This document shows positions 43,352 to 52,881 of a DNA stretch of 64,000 nt, piece by piece. The stretch spans positions 124,001-188,000 of the forward strand of contig JAGPUQ010000007.1 in the NCBI GenBank assembly GCA_018069525.1, written 5' to 3'. Position 1 is the first letter of the stretch. Every line of letters starts with the position of its first letter. A program made the position numbers and the translations under genes. This DNA is from Porticoccaceae bacterium. GTDB lineage: Bacteria; Pseudomonadota; Gammaproteobacteria; Pseudomonadales; Porticoccaceae. The notes under the pieces were generated by a model that was not told the origin of the DNA, did no database searches, and worked only from the letters and a program-made list of their open reading frames with translations.

Positions 43352-43858
43352 TTATTTAACCACTCGCAAGCGAGCGTGACCGCCGCCGGGATTCGACGGT
43401 GGTTTTGGTGGTGTGTCGTCTGGTTCTGGCTCGGAAGGCTCTGCTGGGCGTTCAACAGGGGGTTTGGCCGGATCGCTCAAGGCTTTGTCGACCGAACGCA
43501 ATGTGTGCCCAGGCGTTTTGGATGCCTGGCCTGTTTCCGGCGCTACTTCCGGTTCAAATGCCATGCCCTGCCCGTTTTCGCGGGCATAGATTCCTAGAAT
43601 CGCATTGATGGGCACGTAAATATCGGTGGGAATACCGCCGAAGCGGGTGTTAAAACTCACCGCGGTGTCGTCCATGATGAAGTTTTGAGCGGCGCGGGGA
43701 GCAATATTAAGCACGATCTGCCCGTCGGTGACGTGGCTCTGGGGTACCGAAACCCCAGGCTGGTGGGTATCGACCACCAGGTGGGGAGTACAGTCGTTAG
43801 CCACTATCCAGTCGTAATAGGCCTTAACCAAATAAGGTCGATTAGATGACATTCCCAT
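43352..43858 (-). CDS. sspB: ClpXP adaptor protein SspB
   Basis: SspB delivers ssrA-tagged proteins to ClpXP. The 168-residue protein has the substrate-binding domain (RPYLVKAYYDWIVANDCTPHLVVD, VPQSHVTDGQIVLNIAPRAAQNF, FNTRFGGIPTDIYVPINAILGIYARENGQGM), a flexible Pro/Glu-rich linker, and the ClpX-binding tail GGGHARLRVVK. It is 40 bp downstream of sspA, as usual. Assignment is secure. Confidence 0.98.
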   Translation of the reverse strand: MGMSSNRPYLVKAYYDWIVANDCTPHLVVDTHQPGVSVPQSHVTDGQIVLNIAPRAAQNFIMDDTAVSFNTRFGGIPTDIYVPINAILGIYARENGQGMAFEPEVAPETGQASKTPGHTLRSVDKALSDPAKPPVERPAEPSEPEPDDTPPKPPSNPGGGHARLRVVK

Positions 43859-43898
43859 TACGTTAACCCGTTCATTTACCAGCGCAAAATAATCGCAC

Positions 43899-44531
43899 TC
43901 AGATGTGCATATCTCGTTCGGCTTCAGTCAGACTTTCCTGGAATGCCGGCCGCGCAAACATGCGTTGCATGTAGCCGTGCAGAGGCTTGCATTGCTTGTT
44001 ATTGGGCAGCGCAATATCGAGTATAGGCAAACGCCATAACAGCGGCGCTAAACAGCAATCCACCAGGGTAAATTCTTCGTTCATAAAAAAAGCTTTATCG
44101 GTAAAGATGGGAGCCACGCTCAACAGACTCTCGCGCAACTCTTTGCGCGCCTTCTCGGCCATCTTGGTTTCGCCTTTCGAATAAACAATATCGGCCTTAT
44201 CACACCAGTCTTTTTCAATACGGTGCATGTACTGGCGACTCAAGGCTCGCGCTACCGGGTAGACCGGCAACAAGGGCGGGTGCGGGAAGCGCTCGTCCAG
44301 GTATTCCATCATCACCTTGGACTCGTAGAGTGCAAGGTCTCGATCGGCCAGCGTCGGCGTGGTGCCGTAAGGATTGAGCTCGATCAATTCTTCCGGCAAA
44401 GCGCCGTGATTGACCTCTTCGATATCAACGGTAACGCCCTTTTCAGCCAGCACAATACGTACCCTGTGACTGTACTGACAGGAAGAATCCGAAAATAGCG
44501 TCATGGTAGAACGCTTAGATACTACCCCCAT
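43899..44531 (-). CDS. sspA: Stringent starvation protein A
   Basis: SspA is a GST-fold protein that binds RNA polymerase under starvation. The 210-residue protein starts MGVVSKRSTMTLFSDSSCQYSHRVRIVLAEKG and has MEYLDERFPHPPLLPVYPVARA, LYMHRIEKDW-like YMHRIEKDWCD and LVDCCLAPLLWRLP, all very close to E. coli SspA. The PHP pocket residues are kept. Upstream lies the petA-petBC gene pair; this order (pet-sspA-sspB) is typical. Confidence 0.98.
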   Translation of the reverse strand: MGVVSKRSTMTLFSDSSCQYSHRVRIVLAEKGVTVDIEEVNHGALPEELIELNPYGTTPTLADRDLALYESKVMMEYLDERFPHPPLLPVYPVARALSRQYMHRIEKDWCDKADIVYSKGETKMAEKARKELRESLLSVAPIFTDKAFFMNEEFTLVDCCLAPLLWRLPILDIALPNNKQCKPLHGYMQRMFARPAFQESLTEAERDMHI

Positions 44532-44555
44532 GATTTACCTCGTCGCCTATGGCGT

Positions 44556-46622
44556 TTAATGTATATCCTTCCAGTATTCACGGTTCAAGAGCCAGACGAA
44601 TACCAACAAGATCAAGAGAAACAACAAAACGCCATAACCGATAGAGCGACTCTTGTCCGCAACCGGGTTGGCCAGATAACTCATAAAATTCACTAAATCG
44701 TACACTGCAATATCAAATTCGTCGGCAGACAGTTCGCCTTCCTGTATCAATGTATAGCTGCCACAGGGATCGTCCAGTATTGGCTCGCTGGTAAGCGGGT
44801 CAACGCGAACACCGCCGTTGTGGGCTAGCGACGGCCCCGGCGCGCACGCCGCCAGACCCTGCAAATCCAGCAGCGCGTGGGGCATGCCCACGTTCTGGAA
44901 TACTTTGTTATTGACGCCAACCGGACGGCTGGGGTCTACATAAAAATGACGTAAATAGGTATAAACCCAACTCGGCGAACGCGCTCGTGTGACCAGGGTT
45001 AAATCTGGCGGCGGCGCGCCAAACCATTGCTTGCCCGATTCTTCGGACATCGACGCCTGCATCAAATCACCGATTTTCTGCTCGCCGAACACCAGGTTTT
45101 CAAGCACCAGGCCGTGGGGGATATCGAGATCGTCGGCGACTCGCTCCCAGCGGGAAAACTTGGCACCGTGACAACCCATGCAGTAGTTGGCAAAAGTCTG
45201 CGCGCCACGCTGTAGCGAAGCCTTGTCCTGATGATCAACTTCAATTTTATCGCAGGCAATAGTACCGCAGTCGTGAGTCGCTTCCGAACCCACCGCTTTC
45301 AAGGGGATCACTATCAACGCAATCACAATACCCAGCACACCCAGCGCACGCCAGAAACCCATGCCGCCATCCATTGTGACCCTTTCTGGCTCCACCCTGG
45401 TTTTTTCAAAGCGGGTCCAAAATGGCATCGCAACAAAATAGGCGAAATACAGTAGCGTACAAAATTGAGCCAATCCGGTGCGCGCTGGTGTCGGAGCTTT
45501 AATCCCCAACACACCAAGTATCACAAAGGACGCCGCAAATACCACCACCGCTACCCGGCTAATATTACCTTTGTAACGAATCGACTTAACCGGGCTGCGA
45601 TCCAGCCAGGGCAAGACAAACAGTATCGCCACCGCCGCCGCCATCACCATAAAGCCCAGCAGTTTTGCAGTTAGGGGACCAATCGAAAACGTCACCGCCC
45701 GCAACATTGAATAATACGGGGTGAAATACCACACCGGCGCGATGTGCTCGGGAGTTTTCAGGGAGTTGGAATGCTCAAAGTTGGCCTTCTCAATAAAGTA
45801 GCCGCCCATTTCCGGCATAAAGAAAATAATAAAACAGAACACAAACAGAAATACCGTGATCGGCACCAGGTCGTGAACCGTGTAGTAGGGATGAAAGGGA
45901 ATGCCGTCCAGCGGAATGCCATTTACATCTTTGTGCTTTTTGATTTCGACGCCATCCGGGTTATTGGACCCGACCTCGTGTAGCGCCAATAAGTGCAGGA
46001 ATACCAAACCGATCAACACCAGCGGTACGGCGACCACATGCAGTGCAAAAAACCGGGTCAGCGTAATACCGGAAATCAGATAATCACCGCGTATCCAGTC
46101 AACAATGCCCTCACCGAAATAAGGAATCGCGCCAAACAGGTTAATAATGACCTGTGCGCCCCAGTAGGACATTTGGCCCCAGGGCAACACGTAACCGAGA
46201 AAGGCCTCGGCCATCAGCGCCAGATAAATGCCCATGCCGAACAGCCACACCAGCTCGCGAGGTGCTTTATAAGAGCCATAAAGCAAACCGCGGAACATAT
46301 GCAGATAAACCACAATAAAGAAGGCGGAAGCGCCGGTGGAATGCATGTAGCGGAGAATCCAGCCGAAATCCACATCGCGCATGATGTATTCAACCGAGCC
46401 GAAGGCCCGTTCCGCCGAGGGGTCGTAGCTCATGGTCAGCCAAATACCGGTTAACAACTGGTTAACCAACACTAATAACGACAGGACCCCAAAGAAATAC
46501 CAAAAATTAAAATTCTTCGGTGCGTAATATTTCGCCATATGGGTGTCCCAGGCGCGCTGCACAGGCAGCCTCGCATCGACCCATCTCCACAACCCAGTTA
46601 GACCTTTCATCAACAGGCTCAT
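44556..46622 (-). CDS. petBC: Fused cytochrome b and cytochrome c1 of the bc1 complex
   Basis: This 688-residue protein fuses cytochrome b (about 1-415) and cytochrome c1 (about 420-688) in a single frame. Cytochrome b has eight helices, heme-b histidines H94, H108, H195 and H210, and PVWY as the Qo motif. The c1 part has one extra helix (425-442), heme site CMGCH at 481-485, a Met-containing fold end, and the C-terminal anchor. Between them VEPERVTMDGG is a short linker with no signal-peptidase site I can be sure of. The stop of petA overlaps its ATG. In most gammaproteobacteria petB and petC are separate. Confidence 0.93.
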   Translation of the reverse strand: MSLLMKGLTGLWRWVDARLPVQRAWDTHMAKYYAPKNFNFWYFFGVLSLLVLVNQLLTGIWLTMSYDPSAERAFGSVEYIMRDVDFGWILRYMHSTGASAFFIVVYLHMFRGLLYGSYKAPRELVWLFGMGIYLALMAEAFLGYVLPWGQMSYWGAQVIINLFGAIPYFGEGIVDWIRGDYLISGITLTRFFALHVVAVPLVLIGLVFLHLLALHEVGSNNPDGVEIKKHKDVNGIPLDGIPFHPYYTVHDLVPITVFLFVFCFIIFFMPEMGGYFIEKANFEHSNSLKTPEHIAPVWYFTPYYSMLRAVTFSIGPLTAKLLGFMVMAAAVAILFVLPWLDRSPVKSIRYKGNISRVAVVVFAASFVILGVLGIKAPTPARTGLAQFCTLLYFAYFVAMPFWTRFEKTRVEPERVTMDGGMGFWRALGVLGIVIALIVIPLKAVGSEATHDCGTIACDKIEVDHQDKASLQRGAQTFANYCMGCHGAKFSRWERVADDLDIPHGLVLENLVFGEQKIGDLMQASMSEESGKQWFGAPPPDLTLVTRARSPSWVYTYLRHFYVDPSRPVGVNNKVFQNVGMPHALLDLQGLAACAPGPSLAHNGGVRVDPLTSEPILDDPCGSYTLIQEGELSADEFDIAVYDLVNFMSYLANPVADKSRSIGYGVLLFLLILLVFVWLLNREYWKDIH

Positions 46623-47224
46623 GCGTTTTCCCCCTCGTCAATACCAACCACCACGACCGAGTCGCTCTCATAGCTGTGTGGTGGTACCACCAGATTTAAG
46701 GGTGCAGGTACACCTTTAAAAACCCGGCCTGCCAGATCAAACCTGGAGCCGTGGCAAGCACAAAAAAAGCCGCCGAGCCATTCCTCTCCAGCCCTGTTGA
46801 GATCTGTAGCACCAACCTCGGGACGATACGTTGGCGCGCAACCAAGGTGCGTACACAAACCTACCAATATTAAATATTCTTCTTTAACGGCGCGGTTTTT
46901 AGGATCGACATATGTCGGCTGCTGGGCTTCTTCCGATTGGGGATCCAGCAAACGATCTTCGGCTTTGGACAGCATTGCCAGCGCTTCTGGCGTGCGACGC
47001 AGAATATAAACCGGTTTACCACGCCAGGCTTCGGTGATCATTTCACCCGGTCGGATTTTACCAATATCGACTTTAACCGGTGCGCCAGCCGCTTTCGCCT
47101 TGGCGTTGGGCTGCCAGGAACCTACAAACGGTACCGCAGCACCTACCACACCAACCGCACCAACCACACAGGTGGCGCCCGTTAATACACGGCGACGGGT
47201 TAGATTTACACCCTCATTGCTCAT
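46619..47224 (-). CDS. petA: Ubiquinol-cytochrome c reductase Rieske subunit
   Basis: The Rieske iron-sulfur protein of the bc1 complex. From the ATG at 47224 (AGGAG upstream) it has a Tat-type N-terminus (LTRRRVLTGATCVVGAVGVVGA) that stays as the membrane anchor. The cluster boxes are CTHLGC and CACHGS with the intervening cysteines for the disulfide, followed by PAPLNLVVPPHSY. The TTG six codons earlier is not needed. Its TGA overlaps the ATG of petBC (ATGA), so both are translationally coupled. Confidence 0.97.
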   Translation of the reverse strand: MSNEGVNLTRRRVLTGATCVVGAVGVVGAAVPFVGSWQPNAKAKAAGAPVKVDIGKIRPGEMITEAWRGKPVYILRRTPEALAMLSKAEDRLLDPQSEEAQQPTYVDPKNRAVKEEYLILVGLCTHLGCAPTYRPEVGATDLNRAGEEWLGGFFCACHGSRFDLAGRVFKGVPAPLNLVVPPHSYESDSVVVVGIDEGENA

Positions 47225-47397
47225 CAGAGCTCTCCTCAACAACTCGGTGATAAACAGACGAACTGACTAAGCAGCCCGTGGGAAGCCACACCTAACAACA
47301 CGGCGGGAAATAGCGCGCCATAGTACTTAAAAGCGCCGCAACTAACAAGTAAAACTTACACAAAATGCAGGCAAGCTACTGTTTTTTAAGCAAAAAA

Positions 47398-47420
47398 ATG
47401 CCCGGTGTAAAACCGGGCAT
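47398..47420. terminator. Terminator of the rplM-rpsI operon
   Basis: ATGCCCGGT pairs with ACCGGGCAT around five bases. On the minus strand it is followed by a run of seven T. It lies 22 bp after rpsI. Confidence 0.95.
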
Positions 47421-47441
47421 CGGGCAACTCCAGAGCGTTTT

Positions 47442-47834
47442 TTAACGTTTGGAGAACTGCGGACGCTTGCGCGCTTTGTGCAGGCCAATTTTCTTACGCT
47501 CCACTTCGCGAGCATCGCGAGTCAGAAACCCGGCTTTGCGCAGTGTCGGACGCAAATTCTCGTCGTAAGCCAGCAGAGCACGAGCCAGACCGTGGCGAAT
47601 CGCACCCGCCTGGCCGAAGCTACCACCACCGGCAACCGTTGCCATGATGTCGAACTTGCCAAGAAACTCGGTCACTTCCAGCGGCTGCCGCACAATCATG
47701 CGCGCCACTTCACGGCCAAAATACACGTCGATATCGCGATTGTTGATCTTGATATTGCCGTTGCCGGGAGAAAGAAATACCCGCGCCGAAGAGGTTTTAC
47801 GTCGGCCGGTGCCGTAATAGGGAGTGTCTGCCAT
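47442..47834 (-). CDS. rpsI: 30S ribosomal protein S9
   Basis: S9, 130 residues, with [54 protein letters not shown] and the tail [17 protein letters not shown] that reaches the P-site tRNA. It is 12 bp downstream of rplM, the universal order, and ended by a strong terminator. Confidence 0.99.
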   Translation of the reverse strand: MADTPYYGTGRRKTSSARVFLSPGNGNIKINNRDIDVYFGREVARMIVRQPLEVTEFLGKFDIMATVAGGGSFGQAGAIRHGLARALLAYDENLRPTLRKAGFLTRDAREVERKKIGLHKARKRPQFSKR

Positions 47835-47846
47835 GATGTGCTATTC

Positions 47847-48275
47847 CTAAATATCGAGTGCTTGAGGTTGCTGAGCTGCGTGGGGATGAGCATCACCAGC
47901 GTAAACTTTCAGCTTTCTGTACATATCTCGGCCCAGAGGACCTTTCGGCAACATACCCTTCACCGCCATTTCGAGCGCTCGCTCTGGAGCACGATCAATC
48001 AGTTTTTCAAAACTGATGCCTTTGATCCCACCGGGATAACCGGTGTGACGATAATAAATTTTGTCGGTGGCTTTCTTGCCGGTAACCCGTACTTTTTCGG
48101 CATTAACCACGACAATATAGTCGCCGGTATCCACGTGGGGAGTAAACTCCGGCTTGTGCTTGCCACGCAGACGATGAGCAATACTGCTGGCGAGACGACC
48201 AAGGGTTTTTTCGGCCGCATCGACGACAAACCAGTCGTGAACTACGGTCTCAGATTTAGCGCTATAAGTTTTCAT
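47847..48275 (-). CDS. rplM: 50S ribosomal protein L13
   Basis: L13, 142 residues from the ATG at 48275 ([20 protein letters not shown]), exactly the E. coli length. The longer open frame to 48314 is not needed. Later parts, [44 protein letters not shown] and [11 protein letters not shown], are diagnostic. A consensus-like promoter is seen at 48366-48394. Confidence 0.99.
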   Translation of the reverse strand: MKTYSAKSETVVHDWFVVDAAEKTLGRLASSIAHRLRGKHKPEFTPHVDTGDYIVVVNAEKVRVTGKKATDKIYYRHTGYPGGIKGISFEKLIDRAPERALEMAVKGMLPKGPLGRDMYRKLKVYAGDAHPHAAQQPQALDI

Positions 48276-48589
48276 GACTGTATCAACTTCGCCTGGGGTC
48301 AGCTTGAACGACAACCAATAGTCTGGATGCCGCCAAAGGAATGGGGGTCTAAAAAAAGAGGGCGAATTCTACCGGCACAATCACGGTAGATCAAGGCCGG
48401 ATTACACTAAGTTGCACAATAATCTGCCCATCGCTCGATATGGTGCCCCAATCACTGCGCAATCACCGCATAAGAAGACTTCCCTGGCACCTGATTGTAC
48501 ACGGGTGTGCACAGCTCGTTTTTGATTGCACTCCGGATTTATAGGCTAATGGCTGACAGCAAGGGCAAGGTTCAGGGCATAGCTCAGAG
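48276..48589. other. rplM upstream region
   Basis: This 314-bp stretch between zapE and rplM (both minus strand) holds the rplM promoter and leader. The leader includes a T-rich run and a 90-base untranslated part. I see no gene or strong hairpin in the far half. Confidence 0.7.
48366..48394 (-). promoter_or_regulatory. Sigma-70 promoter of rplM-rpsI
   Basis: On the minus strand TTGATC (-35) and TAGAAT (-10) are separated by exactly 17 bases, about 95 bp ahead of the rplM ATG. It is followed by the discriminator tcgccc. Confidence 0.75.
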
Positions 48590-49684
48590 TTAAGGCTTAT
48601 GAGGTCTCGCCAAATACTCGTGGGACTGCATCTCTAACAAACGGCTCCTGGTGCGCTCAAATTCAAAATCCAGCTTACCGCCGCCATATAACTCGTCGAG
48701 CGGCACCTCTGCGGACAAGGCCAGCTTAACGTTGCGATCGTAAAACTCATCAACCATATTGACGAAGCGGCGAGCGGCGTCGTCTACCTCACGATGCAAA
48801 CGCGGCACCTCACCCACCAATACCGCATGAAATTCCCGCGCCAGTTCAATGTAGTCATTCTGGCTGCGTGGGCCACCGCACAGGGTGGCAAAATCAAACC
48901 AGACCACATCCTCGCCGACGAAACGAGCCGCAATATCTCGCCCTTCCACTTCTAGCATCACGTTCTTGCGGATTTCTTCCGGAGAGGGCACCAGGTTTTC
49001 AAACACTTCGGCTAACGCCGGTTCGGCCGCCGCATCTAAGGGGTAGTGGTAGAGGTCAGCGCGAGTCAAGGTACGCAAGCGATAATCCACACCACCGTCG
49101 ACGTTAACAACCTCACAGTGCTTGTTAATCAACTCGATGGCGGGCAAAAACCGCTGCCGCTGCAAGCCGTTGTGATACAACCCGTCGGGAGCAATGTTAG
49201 AAGTGGCCACCAAAGTCACACCGCGCGCAAACAACTCCTCCATCAAGGTACCCAGGATCATCGCGTCACCAATGTCGGACACAAAAAATTCATCGAAGCA
49301 CAACACCCGCGCCTCGGTGGCAATGCCCTGAGCCACCTTTTTAAGCGGGTTTTTTTCGCCCTTGAAACAGGTTAAGTCGCGATGCACCCGCCGCATAAAG
49401 CGGTGGAAGTGAACACGCAACTTATCCTGAAATGGCAGGCTCTCGTAAAAACTGTCCATCAAATAAGTTTTACCGCGACCCACGCCACCCCATAAATACA
49501 GCCCCGACACGGTTGCGGCACGACGATTGCGAAACAAGCGCTGCAGCAATCCGGTATTTTCGCCAGGCGCAGCAATGAGCTGATCGTGCAAGGCCTGCAG
49601 TTTTTCCACCGCCCCCTGTTGTGACTCGTCGTGCTGAAAATCTTCGCGCTGGAGATCGTGTTGGTAGCGTTGCAGTGGTGTCAT
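48590..49684 (-). CDS. zapE: Cell division ATPase ZapE
   Basis: ZapE (YhcM) is an AFG1-family AAA+ ATPase that binds FtsZ during division. The 364-residue protein has TPLQRYQHDLQREDF at the N-terminus, GLYLWGGVGRGKTYLMDSFY (Walker A), FHRFMRRVH, VLCFDEFFVSDIGDAMIL (Walker B and AFG1 signature) and FVNMVDEFYDRNVKLALSAEVPL near the end. Its place upstream of rplM-rpsI is conserved in gammaproteobacteria. Confidence 0.97.
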   Translation of the reverse strand: MTPLQRYQHDLQREDFQHDESQQGAVEKLQALHDQLIAAPGENTGLLQRLFRNRRAATVSGLYLWGGVGRGKTYLMDSFYESLPFQDKLRVHFHRFMRRVHRDLTCFKGEKNPLKKVAQGIATEARVLCFDEFFVSDIGDAMILGTLMEELFARGVTLVATSNIAPDGLYHNGLQRQRFLPAIELINKHCEVVNVDGGVDYRLRTLTRADLYHYPLDAAAEPALAEVFENLVPSPEEIRKNVMLEVEGRDIAARFVGEDVVWFDFATLCGGPRSQNDYIELAREFHAVLVGEVPRLHREVDDAARRFVNMVDEFYDRNVKLALSAEVPLDELYGGGKLDFEFERTRSRLLEMQSHEYLARPHKP

Positions 49685-49826
49685 CGTATTGAGCTTCAGA
49701 CTTCTTTGGTGAAAGTAATGGCGTGTGAATTATGAGTGTGCGCTACCGACAAAACCAGTCGCCACACGGGAGCAAGACTTTATCCCGGCGAGACTGTACC
49801 CGGGCAAGTAAGGCGATTCAAGCAGA

Positions 49827-50510
49827 TTACACGGCGTTTGACTCAGCCATCATCGCGCGCACCTCGGGTTCCAACCTGGTTTTCATGGTTATCAGCTCGC
49901 CGTGAAAGAAGTGACTGGCCTGGGGAATACAAATTAGCCGAGGGGGTGTTGCCAGATCGTGTACCCAGGCAGTGACCACGTCGGCATCGACAATATCGTC
50001 GGCTCCGCCGATCACCACGCAGGTCGGGCAAGCGAACTCGCCATTAGGCGCGTAGCTGTAGCGATCCACCGGGGGTGCCACCAGCACTAAGTGCTGACAC
50101 GTTTTATTTGTACTGGATAAGCTTTCTCCAGATAACACTTCGCTGGCTGCAGCCGCAATCGCCGAACCAAAGGAAAATCCCGCCAGGACCAACTGGGCAT
50201 CGGGATTGTGTTCGACTGCGTACCTGGCGACGGCCAACATATCGTCTACCTCGCCCCGCCCTTCATCGTGAACGCCAGCGCTGGCACCCACGCCTCGAAA
50301 ATTAAAGCGCAGCACGGTAACACCCAGCTGGCGATACATACGCGACAAGGTAGTAATCACCTTGTTGTCCATCGTGCCCCTGTAGAGCGGGTGGGGGTGG
50401 GCAACCACCGCCACCAGTGGCGATGAGCTATCGACCGGCTCGCCAGGCTCGACCACCACCTCCAGGCTCCCCACAGGTCCCGGCACCAACAGTACCTCTG
50501 CTCGACTCAT
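49827..50510 (-). CDS. Alpha/beta hydrolase (dienelactone hydrolase-like)
   Basis: A 227-residue alpha/beta hydrolase with VAHPHPLYRGTMDNKVITTLSRMYRQLG, LRFNFRGVGASAG, the nucleophile elbow GFSFGS, an acidic GGADDIVD, and the catalytic His in ASHFFHG. It is the widespread small hydrolase often found next to yhcB and zapE in Pseudomonas relatives. The substrate is unknown. It is divergent from the yhcB-like gene. Confidence 0.9.
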   Translation of the reverse strand: MSRAEVLLVPGPVGSLEVVVEPGEPVDSSSPLVAVVAHPHPLYRGTMDNKVITTLSRMYRQLGVTVLRFNFRGVGASAGVHDEGRGEVDDMLAVARYAVEHNPDAQLVLAGFSFGSAIAAAASEVLSGESLSSTNKTCQHLVLVAPPVDRYSYAPNGEFACPTCVVIGGADDIVDADVVTAWVHDLATPPRLICIPQASHFFHGELITMKTRLEPEVRAMMAESNAV

Positions 50511-50674
50511 GCTTTGCGACTCCTCAATGCGCTCTATGAACTACCTTTACTATAGTACCTATCCTACTCCCCCAGTCCCTGGACTCCCCGTTGACGCCCT
50601 TATTTCGGTTCGACTGAGGCGATTATTCTCGCTAGAATGGGCGCTCGATCGTCGTGTTACTTAAGGAGCGAATT

Positions 50675-51205
50675 GTGGATAGCAGCAGTATATTAATAGT
50701 GGTGGCCGCATTGATAGTGGGTCTGTTACTCGGGATATTATTGACCCGCGGCTTATCCTCACCCCTTAAACAGCGCAAACAGTTGGGCGAAGAGCTACGC
50801 CAGGCCAGGGAAAAACAGCAACTCTACGAGCGTGAAGTCGCCGAGCACTTCGTCAAAACATCCGGCCTGGTCAATAATTTGACGGAGAGCTATCGACATC
50901 TGCACCAACACCTTGCCGCCAGCGCCGAGACCCTGGCTAACCCCAACCTTGGCGACGGCCTGCTGGCACCTAAAGTCACCCAGCTGGAACTGGATATCGA
51001 GCAACTCCCCGCTCTTGACGCCACAATGCCAGAACCACCCAGAGACTACGCGCCAAGTCAGGGTGTGCTCAATGAAGGTTACGGCCTGGACAAACCAGCT
51101 TCGCCCGTTAAAAACGCTGCGGAAAAAGACAAACCCCAACTTTCGGTGGTTAACAGCGACACTGCGGAGGTCGAGAGCGACGACCCGACACTTAAAGTGG
51201 GTTAA
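50675..51205 (+). CDS. zapG: YhcB/ZapG-family membrane protein (DUF1043)
   Basis: This 176-residue protein has one N-terminal membrane helix (VVAALIVGLLLGILLTRG), a coiled-coil stretch (QRKQLGEELRQAREKQQLYEREVAEHFVKTSGLVNNLTESYRHLHQHLA) and a long disordered Pro-rich tail. It is the DUF1043/YhcB family, which in E. coli links cell-wall synthesis with division. I use the GTG at 50675, because GGAG lies eight bases before it. The GTG at 50654 would put the ribosome site inside the gene. A perfect terminator follows. Confidence 0.92.
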   Translation: MDSSSILIVVAALIVGLLLGILLTRGLSSPLKQRKQLGEELRQAREKQQLYEREVAEHFVKTSGLVNNLTESYRHLHQHLAASAETLANPNLGDGLLAPKVTQLELDIEQLPALDATMPEPPRDYAPSQGVLNEGYGLDKPASPVKNAAEKDKPQLSVVNSDTAEVESDDPTLKVG

Positions 51206-51240
51206 CCCGGTAAGCGAAGATCGCGTATATCATCACCATT

Positions 51241-51268
51241 AAAAAGCCGGGAAATATCCCGGCTTTTT
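51241..51268. terminator. Bidirectional terminator after zapG
   Basis: AAAAAGCCGGGA and TCCCGGCTTTTT form a perfect 12-bp stem around AATA, between the convergent zapG and sat. Confidence 0.95.
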
Positions 51269-51280
51269 AATGGTCGAATA

Positions 51281-51344
51281 CCCAGCCTATTTGCTGAATT
51301 CCCAGGCCTATTTCGCAGAATGCCCCGTCTTATTTTGCAGAATG
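51281..51344. repeat. 22-bp tandem copies of the sat 3' end
   Basis: Three units (20, 22 and 22 bp) lie head to tail. The last contains the sat stop with codons GHSAK-stop on the minus strand. The middle one still reads GHSAK-stop, and the first is more decayed. Confidence 0.9.
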
Positions 51345-52562
51345 CCCAGACAAGGTCACTTCCACCTTATCCTCGTCGGCAATACCGGAGTAATAACGAC
51401 CCAACACCTCTAACACTTCGGGACGAGAAAAATGCGCATCGATGTCCTCGCCTTCCGAGAGAGCTTTACGCAGCTTAGTACCGGACACCAGGACCCGATC
51501 TGCCGCTTCGTGGGGACAGGTGCGCATGGACGACATGGTGCCGCAGCGGTGACACCAGAAGGTCCAGTCAATTTTCAGTGGCTGGGTTTGTAAAGCATCC
51601 CGGGGGATTTCATCAAAAATATGATGGGCGTCAAAAGGCCCGTAATAATCGCCAACCCCGGCGTGATCGCGCCCGACGATCAAATGTGAGCATCCGTAGT
51701 TTTGCCGAAATAGAGCATGCAGTAAGGCTTCTCGAGGCCCGGCGTAGCGCATATCGAGAGGGTAGCCGGACTGCACCACGGTGTTATCGACAAAATAATT
51801 ATCGAGCAACACACTGATGGCTTCCTGACGCACATCGGCGGGAATATCGCCGGGCTTCAGCTTGCCAAGTAGAGAATGCACCATCACTCCATCGCAAATT
51901 TCTATGGCAATTTTGGCCAGGTATTCGTGGGAGCGGTGCATGGGGTTGCGAGTTTGAAAGGCGGCAACCGTGGCCCAGCCCTTGCTCTCAAACAAAGCGC
52001 GGGTTTCGGTCGGCGTCATGTACGTGTCGGCATAAGTCGTGGGGAACTCACCCTGGGAGAAGACTTTTACCGTTCCCGCCAGGTTCACATCGCCCTGCTC
52101 CATCACCATTTTCACACCGGGATGGTTTATGTCGGTGGTTTTAAAAACCTGCTGGCACTCGTGGGCTTTATCGATACGGTATTGTTCGGTAATTTTCATG
52201 GAGCCCATAAGCTCGCCGTCTTCACCATTAACCAGCGCTACTTCGTCGCCAAGGTTAAGTGTCTCGGCCTGTTCGCTGCTCACGGACAAGGTAATGGGAA
52301 TCGGCCAGAACAAGCCGTTGGCCATCTGCATATCGTCGCAAACACCGCGCCAATCGACCTCACCCATAAAACCATCTAGCGGAGTAAATCCGCCGATACC
52401 CAACATAATAAGGTCACCGACTTCGCGGGAGGCCAGCTCGACTTTCGGTAGCGATGCCGCATGAGCGGTCGCTGCCGCCAGCTTATCACCTTCCAGCAAT
52501 AAGAGATTGAGCGTTTCTGCGCCGTGGGGCTTAACCAAACGCGACTTTACTGATCCATTCAT
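51330..52562 (-). CDS. sat: ATP sulfurylase (sulfate adenylyltransferase, Sat type)
   Basis: Sat makes APS from ATP and sulfate. The 410-residue protein shows [15 protein letters not shown] (HxxH site), [30 protein letters not shown] and a zinc-type pair [10 protein letters not shown]...RTCPH followed by [13 protein letters not shown]. It is the homo-oligomeric type, used either for assimilation or in reverse by sulfur oxidisers. It occupies the place where Pseudomonas has cysDN, next to algW. As cysH is PAPS-type, an APS kinase is needed elsewhere. Confidence 0.95.
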   Translation of the reverse strand: MNGSVKSRLVKPHGAETLNLLLLEGDKLAAATAHAASLPKVELASREVGDLIMLGIGGFTPLDGFMGEVDWRGVCDDMQMANGLFWPIPITLSVSSEQAETLNLGDEVALVNGEDGELMGSMKITEQYRIDKAHECQQVFKTTDINHPGVKMVMEQGDVNLAGTVKVFSQGEFPTTYADTYMTPTETRALFESKGWATVAAFQTRNPMHRSHEYLAKIAIEICDGVMVHSLLGKLKPGDIPADVRQEAISVLLDNYFVDNTVVQSGYPLDMRYAGPREALLHALFRQNYGCSHLIVGRDHAGVGDYYGPFDAHHIFDEIPRDALQTQPLKIDWTFWCHRCGTMSSMRTCPHEAADRVLVSGTKLRKALSEGEDIDAHFSRPEVLEVLGRYYSGIADEDKVEVTLSGHSAK

Positions 52563-52881
52563 AGCACTTCCTGAGGGTTTACGATGTTGAGGGGGCTTTA
52601 TTTAAAGCCCATGTTTAAAGTTAGTACTTAAAGTTAAGGTTCAAAATCAATATTGAGAGTAGACGCCGAGAGCGACGCCTGGCAAAGACGGGGTATCAGA
52701 GGCTTACTCAGCGGTTTGTGCCATAATAACCCTTAGCGTGTAACAATAAAATGAAAGGCAAGCAATGAGCCCCCATCAGCATGGATCCCGCTGGCTATAT
52801 TTTGATAGGCCCTGTGTTTTAAGCATTGCTTACCCAAACCCTCCCTGCTCCGTGACTTATTCACAATGACTTACTCACACC
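52563..52881. other. sat-algW divergent control region
   Basis: This 319-bp region should hold promoters for sat (minus) and algW (plus). It has a near-perfect hairpin in the sat leader (GGGCTTTA and TAAAGCCC, 52593-52610) and AT-rich tttaaag copies. A 14-bp duplication lies right at the algW start (52853-52880). No gene is seen. Confidence 0.65.
52853..52880. repeat. 14-bp tandem duplication upstream of algW
   Basis: tgacttattcacaa is followed by tgacttactcacac, one base before the algW ATG. Confidence 0.8.

Noticed and set aside
47478-48389. 303-codon plus-strand frame across rpsI and rplM
   Set aside because: It is antisense to two ribosomal protein genes; no ribosome site or family pattern.
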